Assembly (NCBI RefSeq): GCF_007004725.1
Contig: NZ_ML660163.1
Location: forward strand, 124,001-188,000
Source of the DNA: Aliikangiella coralliicola
GTDB lineage: Bacteria; Pseudomonadota; Gammaproteobacteria; Enterobacterales; Kangiellaceae
DNA length: 64,000 nucleotides
Reading direction: 5' to 3'
The translations under genes and the position numbers were made by a program. The notes beneath the pieces were generated by a model. It had not been told where the DNA came from. It saw nothing but the letters and a program-made list of their open reading frames with translations, and searched no databases. Shown one piece after another: positions 57,201-64,000 of the stretch. Within the stretch, counting starts at the first letter, position 1. Every line of letters begins with the position of its first letter.

Positions 57201-59468
57201 AGTGTTATCTTCATAAAAGGTGGTGTCTAACTCATCGTTTTCATCGAGTCGAAATACTCGAGTTGCGCCATCGCTTCCTCTAACACTGCTGTACACCAAC
57301 ATCCCACCATTACTACTAGAAGCAGCTAGCACCTCATCGTCTGAGGAGTTTGCAAGTTTATACTGACCAGGTGTGGGCTGGGTTGTGAAACGTTGCGAAG
57401 ATAAATTGCCAGCGTCATCTAGTGCTAATAGACAAGTTGCTTTATCGCATTCAGGTAGCACGAGTATTCGACTCCCATCGGCTTCAAAGCCTATGTCTCT
57501 TGGCTGGTAAGTTTCAACTCCCAGATCATAGCCATAAACAAATCCATCGCTTGCGTAATTTGTATCTATCGTCATATCAGCATTAAAACGAGAAAGATAG
57601 AAGGAGATTTCATCACCTCTTAATGTCCCAACTACATAGAGATGTCCATCATCACCATTTTTCAACAATGGAGAATTATTTTCGAAATAGTCAGCAGAAG
57701 GAAATACCGACAGTTCAAAGTAGCCGCCACCATTTACACTTTCATCAAGCGGCGTCAGGAAATCATTGGCATCATTTAGGTCTGTGCCCTGCAAAACTTC
57801 ATATCCATCGAGGATATGGTCCCCATCGGAATCTTGATAAAAATCGTCCGCGTCATTTGGATCCATTCCTTGTGCTATTTCAGTGTTATCACCTAAACCA
57901 TCGCCGTCACTATCGGTTGTTTCAGAAGCATCATTAGGAAAGGCATCCGCATTATCACCCACGCCGTCACCATCGCTATCAGTTGTTTCAGAAGCATCAT
58001 TGGGAAAATCATCATCGTCATCAGAAACACCATCAGCATCATTATCACGATAAATCACACCGTCGATGATTAGTCCTGGATACTGATTAGTATCACCAAA
58101 ATCCCAATCATCGGTTGACCAGGAGCCATATGGCGTAACGAGACATCCATTATCGCCTGGATTTTGTGGGCACTGTAATTCGCTAGTGGTCAATCCTGTG
58201 CTATTACCATCTGCGCTAGATGATTGCCCAGTTGACTCAATATCCCAGTAGGTTTCATTCGTAGTAATGGTTGCCAAACTTGCCCCAACTAAACCACCGA
58301 TTTCAACATCGGCAACTTCTCCGGTATCAGTAACACTACCATAAGCTAATACTGATTCTAGAGTCAGGTCAGCAAGTACAAGTCCTACAATGCCTCCGAT
58401 TGTATCTTCACCATGGACACTTGCCGCGGAAAAACTATTGCGGATTTCAAATGAACCGTTGGGAGTGGCCTGTCCAATAAATCCACCAACACTTAGAAGC
58501 CCAGAAACCGATCCCATCACAAAACTATTTTCAATAATCGTGTCTTTGGTCTGGAAACCAAATAATCTACCGACAAACCCACCGGTATAAATGCTGGTTC
58601 CTGTTATATCAGCGTTTACATAGCTTTGGTATATTTCAATATCCCTGGAAGAACCAATGAATCCCCCCACATCTTCTTGACCACTCACAGATCCAGTAAA
58701 AACAGAATTCGAAATTGTAGACTTGCCGCTAAGTTGAGCTAAAAATCCACCTGCAAAATCCCCAGTTGTTGAAACAGAAACATTAACTTCGCAATTGGAA
58801 ATGTCTGCTTCACTAGCATAACCCCCAATCCCACCGACACTTGCAAGTGTTGCAACAACTTCACCAGAGAAATCACAATTGGAAAGAGTTACACCAGCAT
58901 TATCGCCTTGTCCAAATAACAAACCGATATGCCCTCTCCCCTGAACCCTTGTATGCTCACCTTCAATTGAAAAGTTTTGAAATACTGCGCCATCAACCGC
59001 TCGGAATAAGCCGATAGTTGTTGTAGAACCAACACCTTCAATCACTAGATTGAGAATCTTAAAGTCATTACCTTCAAAGATTGCTGTAAAAGGCGCGTTG
59101 GTGTCTCCGATGGGTTGCCAACCCTCTGCAATACTCGTTGATTCCCAATAGTCATCATTGGTATCAACAACGCCATCACCATTAGTATCAAAATCTAAGT
59201 CAGTGGTTAATTCAAAACCGATACAACCCGTGTTAGGGCAACCAGTGCTCGAACCATAAAGCGCTGTACCATCAAGATGATTGCGGATTTCATTTAAATC
59301 ATCCAAATCATTAATTTCGATCAGACCATCGTCGTCCAGGTCATAATCAGAACGGCCACTTTCGGCCGATAGCGTTGGGCTAATTAAAAGACTGACCAAA
59401 GCCAGGTTAAGCAATACAACCAATTGACTTAACTGACGGACTTTAAGAATAAAGAGATTGAACTGCAT
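54252..59468 (-). CDS. Giant GLUG / delta-60 propeller / Calx-beta protein with GlyGly-CTERM (paralogue 2)
   Basis: A 1738-residue exported protein. The signal peptide is nearly identical to paralogue 1 (LVVLLNLALVSLLISP). One GLUG module (about 34-480) with the same DLDDDGLIEI opening is followed by type-3 calcium loops (480-580). A delta-60-type propeller (about 590-970) follows, with the recurring pattern LNSDGTIDTNFGADGY and variants, absent from paralogue 1. More calcium loops (970-1113) lead into five Calx-beta domains (1115-1690) that match paralogue 1 almost word for word. The end is a clear GlyGly-CTERM tail: SSSGGGSISW, hydrophobic helix, ARKRFNLNRREV. AAGGA precedes the ATG. Domain content suggests a surface-exposed, calcium-dependent adhesive or matrix protein; no enzyme site is visible. 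Confidence 0.88.
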   Translation of the reverse strand: MQFNLFILKVRQLSQLVVLLNLALVSLLISPTLSAESGRSDYDLDDDGLIEINDLDDLNEIRNHLDGTALYGSSTGCPNTGCIGFELTTDLDFDTNGDGVVDTNDDYWESTSIAEGWQPIGDTNAPFTAIFEGNDFKILNLVIEGVGSTTTIGLFRAVDGAVFQNFSIEGEHTRVQGRGHIGLLFGQGDNAGVTLSNCDFSGEVVATLASVGGIGGYASEADISNCEVNVSVSTTGDFAGGFLAQLSGKSTISNSVFTGSVSGQEDVGGFIGSSRDIEIYQSYVNADITGTSIYTGGFVGRLFGFQTKDTIIENSFVMGSVSGLLSVGGFIGQATPNGSFEIRNSFSAASVHGEDTIGGIVGLVLADLTLESVLAYGSVTDTGEVADVEIGGLVGASLATITTNETYWDIESTGQSSSADGNSTGLTTSELQCPQNPGDNGCLVTPYGSWSTDDWDFGDTNQYPGLIIDGVIYRDNDADGVSDDDDDFPNDASETTDSDGDGVGDNADAFPNDASETTDSDGDGLGDNTEIAQGMDPNDADDFYQDSDGDHILDGYEVLQGTDLNDANDFLTPLDESVNGGGYFELSVFPSADYFENNSPLLKNGDDGHLYVVGTLRGDEISFYLSRFNADMTIDTNYASDGFVYGYDLGVETYQPRDIGFEADGSRILVLPECDKATCLLALDDAGNLSSQRFTTQPTPGQYKLANSSDDEVLAASSSNGGMLVYSSVRGSDGATRVFRLDENDELDTTFYEDNTYRNFDFYSGSGPESTVAVIETADDEFLLASRQSRTLNFAKIDSQGLLIDSFGSSGIINDVLGNDRTPDFIISDQAGGFIVLTSDWSDDDKGVYLYRLNSDGTIDTNFGADGYAALLNPTDNTFVFLTGIFQQEDGHLLATYYYHNDATGSFIAVLAKLTETGELVSDFGINGLATYSLDDFNSPESVALTDDHNIVMAGSADDYSFNYFLVFANTNDNDGDGVIDEEDAFPNDADETLDSDGDGIGNNADTDDDNDGVTDDQDAFPFDNTEWQDTDGDGIGNNADTDDDNDGVSDDDDAFPLDDSETTDTDGDGVGNNADTDDDNDGVLDDDDAFPLDDSEWQDSDGDGIGDNSDTTPYPYSGDLNFEFTDYVVAENGFSVDVKVTRTNGDYEELTVDYTMQDGADPDSSATATNDYVFVADTLTFADGETEQTITVSIVDDLTYEGDESFTVTLNNLQSTGDSSLGSVATTTITIQEDDPVPPAGEIGFEFATDQVNENDGDTSLKVVRDGGSFGEVSVSLVTQDDSATATNDYVASSQTLTFADGEIEKVITISLVDDDAYESDESFSLLLSNVTGSATLGTSITTVTILDNEPVPPAGVLSIENDSYQINENDTSLDITVIRTGGDFGAVSVDIVSQNDSATSGDDYQSINQTLNFADGEIAKTVTVNLIDDSTYEGDETFNLELTNVVGTSINNPITSTVTILENDAVPPAGVIQFSGATYSVDEGDGSLTVTVVRSNGSFGDASIGISVDGGSATNLLDYRLSDEQLTFVDGETSQSFSILILDDSEYEGEENLTLRLTHLNGDASLGSIEQTTIIIVENDPVPASGDIQLSGSSFNISESFSELTITVLRANGSFGDISVDYEYSDGTAINGEDFNATNGTLFFADGETSQTITIGIVDDSQDESDESFEIALVNPVNTIIAGEATATINISDNDETEVEPEVETESSSGGGSISWLLLGLIFFARKRFNLNRREV

Positions 59469-59590
59469 ATTTTTGCTTATCCTTTTTCACCTATCTACTG
59501 CGGGTGATAGCAATTTCATTTAACAATGAGGTTCGCAAAGCTAAATTTATGCCAACAATTAAAACATTTATATTTCAATAGGTTAGCAAT

Positions 59591-59668
59591 CTATAAGCAA
59601 TATTTTTACGGTAATTGCTTATAAGAAAGCTTTATAAGCAATAAGTTGAAATTGAGAATTCTTATAAG
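59591..59668 (-). promoter_or_regulatory. GCTTATAG motif cluster upstream of paralogue 2
   Basis: CTTATAAG (59661-59668), then ATTGCTTATA (59633-59642) facing TATAAGCAAT (59614-59623 on this strand) across 9 bases, then ATTGCTTATAG (59591-59601), 123 bp before the ATG. Order and distance match the cluster at 53879; only the spacer inside the inverted pair differs (9 versus 6 bases). Confidence 0.6.
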
Positions 59669-59694
59669 GGGTTTGAAAGGGGAGTTGTTTCTCT

Positions 59695-59913
59695 CGTCAT
59701 CTCGACCGTAGTGGACGACTGCATGGATGCAGGAGGTAGAGTAATTCAGTGGTCCGGCACACCGGAGCAATTACCGAGAGATCTCCCACAGACATGTTCC
59801 AGCTTAACCTCTCATCAAAATTTGAAATAAGAAAGGCTCACTGCTTTGAAAACTACAATGGGGTGAGCTTGTCGATACCTTTAGGAGATCTCTCCACGTT
59901 GGTCGAGATGACG
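59695..59913. repeat. Palindromic interspersed repeat, copy 2 (MITE-like)
   Basis: Same outer ends (CGTCATCTCGACC and GGTCGAGATGACG) and inner GAGAGATCTCC / GGAGATCTCTCC as the copy at 53982. It is about 60 bp longer because of a segment around 59711-59775, which itself contains the small dyad TGCATGGATGCA. No coding capacity. Confidence 0.7.
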
Positions 59914-59947
59914 GTGCTTTCTAATTGATTCAAAAATGCGAGTAAAT

Positions 59948-59988
59948 CCCTCCGTAAAAATAAAATCAAATTCATTTAATACGGAGGA
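59948..59988 (-). terminator. 3' hairpin of paralogue 3
   Basis: CCTCCGTA (59949-59956) pairs with TACGGAGG (59980-59987), about 20 bp after the stop codon. It is the counterpart of the hairpin at 54190, with the flanking CTCGCATTTTTGAAT (minus strand) also conserved. Confidence 0.5.
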
Positions 59989-60010
59989 TAATTTTTTTCT
60001 CTAACGACAG

Positions 60011-63000
60011 TTAAACTTTGCTCTGTAAAACTTTTGTCCGTTTACGTGCAAGAAACATCAACGCTAACCACAACCAAGAAAGTGAACCACCACCAGAAGA
60101 AGTACTCTGCTCTTCCTCATCTTCGACTTTAACGTCATTGTCAGTAATAGTTACCGTGGCATTGCTTTCATCCAAAATGGTGGTGTTAACAGGATTGTGT
60201 AATACGACATTAAAAGTTTCATCGCTTTCATCCTGTGTATCATCGGTAATATTAATCTGAATTTGTTTTTGAACTTCACCATCGGCAAAGTACAAACTTC
60301 CTTCTGCAACATTAAAGTCTTCACCATTAACCGCGCTACCGTTATTAATTTGATAATCAACACTAATATCGCCATAACTGCCATCGACTCTCACCACAGT
60401 AATAGTTAATTGATCGAATGATTCATTGATAGTGTACTGAGTTCCACTAAACCGAACATTACCGCCTTCTGGAACTAATTCGTTTTCTCGAATGGTGACA
60501 ACTGACTCACTTACTGATCCGATGCTGGCGTCACCATCTAAGTTAGCTAAACCCAAGGTAAAATATTCATCGCCTTCATAGTCCCTGTCATCAAAGATAA
60601 CAATGGATACCGATTGACTCACTTCGCCATCCGGGAATGTCAAACTGGAATTCGCAATACGGTAATCAATACCATGAGTGGCATCACCGGATATCACCGA
60701 TAAATCAGCACTGACTTCCCCGACACTGCCAAGTGTTCGAGTGACAGTGACAATTAAGTCAGTCGCATCTTCATCCGCTTGATAAGCAACGCCACTAAAT
60801 TGAATAATGCCGGCCGAAGGTATTGGTTCGTCTTCATTGATAATCACCTTGGCCACTATTTGATTAGCCAGCTCAGTTCCCGCAACATTGGTCAATTGCA
60901 AATCGAAACTTTCGTTGCCTTCATATTCAGAGTCGTCAATTAAACTCACACTGATAGTTTGACTGATTTCACCGTCTGCAAAGCTCACTGTTTGATTAAC
61001 AATTTGATAATCTTCTGCGGCGGTGGCCGAATCATTTTGCGAAACGACATCCACACTCACCTCACCTAAGCTACCACCTTCTCGAATAACAGTTACCAGC
61101 AACGAGTGATCATTTTCATTGACCTGGTAACTATCAAACTCAAAGGATAAAACACCGGCTGCCGGTACAGGGTCATTGTCTAAAATGGTCACCTTGATTA
61201 CTGAAGTGCCCAAGGTGGCACCACCAGTAATATTGGATAATGCTAATTCAAAAACTTCATCTGATTCATAAAGCTCATCGTCAACCAAATCAATCGTGAT
61301 ATCTTTTTCCAGTTCTCCATCAGCAAAGATTAAAGTCTGACTAGTTGCTAAATAGTCACTCACCGAATGTGCACTAGAATCTCGCGTGGCATAGGCAACA
61401 GAAACTTCACCACTGCTACCGCCTTCACGAAGAATTTTGATGGTTACCGTACCATCATTTTCATCAACAATCGCACTATCAAATTCAAATCCAATTTCAC
61501 CAGCAGCTGGCACTGGGTCGTCTTCTTGAATGGTAACTATCGCGATCGAGTCCAAGCCGATCGAAGACTCGCCCACACTTTGTAAATTACTTAGATTAAG
61601 CGTAAATGATTCATCACCTTCGTAAGTTGAGTCATCAACAATGTTAACCCAAATAGATTGTTCGGTTTCACCGTTTGCAAATGCTAAGGTAGCTGCCGCA
61701 AATTCATAATCATTAGTTGCGGTCGCAGAGCTATCTGGATTACTCCCGTCTTGCATTGCATAGTCAATGGTCAACTCTCCATAATCGCCATTGCTACGGA
61801 TTACTTTTACTTCAACAGATAAACCATTCTCAGCAACAACATAATCAGTCAGTTCAAAATTAACATCACCGGAATAAGGATAAGGGGTGTCATCACTGTT
61901 ATCGCCGATACCATCTCCATCAGAATCCTGCCATTCGGTTCCATCTAATGGGAATTCATCTTCGTCATCTGCAACACCATCATTATCGTCATCAGTGTCT
62001 TGATTATTACCTATGCCGTCACCGTCAGTATCAAGCCATTCATTTTCATCAAATGGGAACGCATCTTCGTCATCTGAAACACCATCATTATCGTCATCAG
62101 TATCTGCATTATTACCGATACCATCACCGTCAGAATCTTCCCATTCATTTTCATCATAAGGGAATGCGTCTTCTCTATCGTCGATACCATCATTGTCGTC
62201 GTCCGGATCAACAGAATCTCCGATGCCGTCACCGTCCCAATCAGTATCCTGAATCTCAATTTCTCGGATGACAGTCGTTGCTGAATTTCCTGCAGCATCG
62301 CTAACGTCATAACTTAAGATATAGGTCCCAATGGTATTAGTATCTATCGCACCGCTGATCACAATATCAGCAGAGATATCGCCATCGTTGTTATCGGTCG
62401 CAATAGCTCCCTGCTCTACGTAACTATTGCCAACGGTCAGCAACATCGTAGCGTCACCATTGAGGGTAATTTCCGGCGCGGTTTGATCGGTTACATTGAT
62501 AATCCTAGTGACTGATGTGGCCGCATTATTCGCAGCGTCTACAACGTCATAAGTTAAGGTATAACTGCCGACAATATGGGTATCCACGCTACCACTCACA
62601 GTGATTACACTGCTTAAATCACCGTCAACATTATCGCTGGCGTTGGCCCCATCATCGATGTAGCTGGAACCTTGCGCAATCGTGATTTCTGCATCGCCAA
62701 TTAAAGTAATCACCGGTGCAGTTTGGTCAGTTACAGTGACAATTCGTTCAACTTCCACTGCACCATTATTCGCAGCATCGCTCACATTAAATGCTAATCG
62801 ATAGCTACCTAATTGACTGGTATCAACTGTACCAGTCATCACAATTTGTGCCGTTAAATCGCCGTCGACATTATCATTGGCACTAGCTCCTGCATCGACA
62901 TAATTGTCGCCTTGGGCGATAATCAAGGCGGCATCACCAGACAAGGTAATAACAGGCGCAGTTTGGTCAGTGACCGTCACCGTCGCCTGGGCGACTCCCG

Positions 63001-64000
63001 TGTTGCCGGATAAGTCAGTTGCACTAAATGTGACAGTGGTAATCCCCAATGGAAACACAGTAGGGGCATCATGAGTTACCGCCAAATCACCGTCAACTAG
63101 ATCGTTAGCTGTGGCGCCCGAGAGGAAATTCGCGATTGTAGTTTCAGAATCTGGAGTGCCGTTAGCATCAACCGCAGCCACAGTAATATTCGCAGGAACG
63201 GTGACCACCGGCGCGTCATTGTCTTGCACGGTTACTTGACGAGTTAACGCAGTCGCGGCATTACCGGAGGCGTCACTAATTCGATAAGTCAGAATGTAAA
63301 TTCCCAGGCTACTTGTATCAACACTGCCATTAATATTCACTTGGTGACTAATATCACCGTCCACATTATCGTTAGCAGTTACGCCTTGTTCTGTATAAGT
63401 ATCCCCGACAGATAATGTAATCGCACTGTCACCATTTAAGGTCATCACTGGAGCCGTTTGATCAGCAATAGTCACTGTCGCTTGTGACTGTCCGGTATTG
63501 CCTGAACTATCAGTTGCACTAAAAGTCACCGTGGTGACGCCTAATGGAAAAATGCTGGGCGCATCATGGGTCGGCGTTAAGGCGCCATCCACATCATCGT
63601 TAGCGGAGGCTGCGGCTAAGAAAGTTTGGATGTCTGTGTCTGTTGCCGGTGTTCCGTTAGCATCGACTGCCGCAACAGTAATACTGGTTGGTGCAGAAAC
63701 AACTGGTGCAAACGCATCTTGTACACTCACCGAACGAGTCACTTCCACAGCATTATTGCCGGCGGCATCGGCGACATTGTAGCGTAAGGTATAAACGCCT
63801 AGATTAGTCGTATCAACGCTACCACTTTCCACAATATTAACCGTGATATCACCATCCACATTATCGCTCGCAGTAGCACCGGCATCAGTATAGGTATCAC
63901 CAATATTGACGGTAACAGAAGCATCGCCGGTTAAACTAATTACTGGTGCAGTTTGATCAGTCACGGTGATAGTTGATTGCGCGCTACCAATATTTCCTGC
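60011..64000 (-). CDS. Giant Ig-like / Calx-beta protein with GlyGly-CTERM (paralogue 3, 5' end missing)
   Basis: The frame is open to the window edge (first visible codons read [13 protein letters not shown]), so the true start lies outside; about 1329 residues are visible. Upstream part (64000 to about 62260): alternating bacterial Ig-like DUF5011-type repeats ([32 protein letters not shown]) and HYR-type repeats (DANGTP...[20 protein letters not shown]). Next come type-3 calcium loops ([19 protein letters not shown], to about 61890), then five Calx-beta domains (61880-60120) homologous to those of paralogues 1 and 2 but more diverged. The end is a GlyGly-CTERM tail: [13 protein letters not shown], hydrophobic helix, [13 protein letters not shown] likely exported, calcium-binding surface protein. 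Confidence 0.87.
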   Translation of the reverse strand, partial: AGNIGSAQSTITVTDQTAPVISLTGDASVTVNIGDTYTDAGATASDNVDGDITVNIVESGSVDTTNLGVYTLRYNVADAAGNNAVEVTRSVSVQDAFAPVVSAPTSITVAAVDANGTPATDTDIQTFLAAASANDDVDGALTPTHDAPSIFPLGVTTVTFSATDSSGNTGQSQATVTIADQTAPVMTLNGDSAITLSVGDTYTEQGVTANDNVDGDISHQVNINGSVDTSSLGIYILTYRISDASGNAATALTRQVTVQDNDAPVVTVPANITVAAVDANGTPDSETTIANFLSGATANDLVDGDLAVTHDAPTVFPLGITTVTFSATDLSGNTGVAQATVTVTDQTAPVITLSGDAALIIAQGDNYVDAGASANDNVDGDLTAQIVMTGTVDTSQLGSYRLAFNVSDAANNGAVEVERIVTVTDQTAPVITLIGDAEITIAQGSSYIDDGANASDNVDGDLSSVITVSGSVDTHIVGSYTLTYDVVDAANNAATSVTRIINVTDQTAPEITLNGDATMLLTVGNSYVEQGAIATDNNDGDISADIVISGAIDTNTIGTYILSYDVSDAAGNSATTVIREIEIQDTDWDGDGIGDSVDPDDDNDGIDDREDAFPYDENEWEDSDGDGIGNNADTDDDNDGVSDDEDAFPFDENEWLDTDGDGIGNNQDTDDDNDGVADDEDEFPLDGTEWQDSDGDGIGDNSDDTPYPYSGDVNFELTDYVVAENGLSVEVKVIRSNGDYGELTIDYAMQDGSNPDSSATATNDYEFAAATLAFANGETEQSIWVNIVDDSTYEGDESFTLNLSNLQSVGESSIGLDSIAIVTIQEDDPVPAAGEIGFEFDSAIVDENDGTVTIKILREGGSSGEVSVAYATRDSSAHSVSDYLATSQTLIFADGELEKDITIDLVDDELYESDEVFELALSNITGGATLGTSVIKVTILDNDPVPAAGVLSFEFDSYQVNENDHSLLVTVIREGGSLGEVSVDVVSQNDSATAAEDYQIVNQTVSFADGEISQTISVSLIDDSEYEGNESFDLQLTNVAGTELANQIVAKVIINEDEPIPSAGIIQFSGVAYQADEDATDLIVTVTRTLGSVGEVSADLSVISGDATHGIDYRIANSSLTFPDGEVSQSVSIVIFDDRDYEGDEYFTLGLANLDGDASIGSVSESVVTIRENELVPEGGNVRFSGTQYTINESFDQLTITVVRVDGSYGDISVDYQINNGSAVNGEDFNVAEGSLYFADGEVQKQIQINITDDTQDESDETFNVVLHNPVNTTILDESNATVTITDNDVKVEDEEEQSTSSGGGSLSWLWLALMFLARKRTKVLQSKV

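Larger units (their letters stand above)
59469..60010 (-). other. 542-bp spacer upstream of paralogue 2
   Basis: No gene is seen. It repeats the order found at 53756-54251: 3' hairpin of the preceding paralogue, palindromic interspersed repeat, GCTTATAG cluster and leader. The leader sequences just before the ATGs of both paralogues are also alike (GATAGGTG...AAGGATAAGC). Confidence 0.7.

Overview
The window looks like chromosome from a marine-type gammaproteobacterium of moderate to low GC. The evidence is the protein families: several exported proteins end in the GlyGly-CTERM sorting tail typical of Shewanella, Vibrio and Kangiella relatives that have type II secretion and rhombosortase, alongside a 7TM-DISM diguanylate cyclase, a MarR-GNAT fusion and a propeller-type hybrid sensor kinase. 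A Kangiellaceae or Aliikangiella-like host is a guess from this flavour, not from a marker gene. No rRNA, CRISPR array, intact transposase or phage gene was found.

Left part (1-31 kb). A 9.5 kb secreted SpvB/Rhs/YD-repeat gene with nine FN3-like repeats runs leftward, followed by a small zinc-ribbon membrane protein. A structured 0.8 kb spacer separates it from two tandem small secreted paralogues and a 1424-residue one-protein signalling system (propeller sensor, histidine kinase, receiver, AraC output). Then come an M12B-type metalloprotease with a GlyGly-CTERM tail, a lipoprotein, an S8 subtilase, a GGDEF enzyme, a MarR-GNAT fusion, an S9 peptidase and a lipoprotein 5'-nucleotidase. A histidine kinase broken by an amber codon, a decayed tRNA piece and short repeats that may derive from an insertion sequence (31.3-31.4 kb) mark a decaying stretch.

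Middle (32-47 kb). An M60 (enhancin/mucinase-like) peptidase and a CSLREA/beta-helix protein with thirteen 111-residue repeats lie in tandem. They are unrelated proteins, but both carry GlyGly-CTERM tails and sit behind related, apparently duplicated upstream regions. A TIGR03032-TPR protein, and a pair made of a Met/His-rich protein and a YHYH-domain lipoprotein, run leftward.

Right part (47-64 kb). Three very large leftward paralogues share five Calx-beta domains, thrombospondin-type-3 calcium loops and GlyGly-CTERM-like tails, but have different N-terminal modules (GLUG repeats; GLUG plus delta-60 propeller; DUF5011/HYR Ig-like). The last is cut by the window edge. Their spacers are duplicated too: each has a GCTTATAG-type inverted motif, a mobile-looking palindromic repeat and a matching 3' hairpin.

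Overall this is an export-rich region: six GlyGly-CTERM proteins and two other predicted exported peptidases. Four of the six GlyGly-CTERM genes share a GCTTATAG-type upstream motif, which is the best candidate here for an undescribed regulatory system for surface or secreted proteins.
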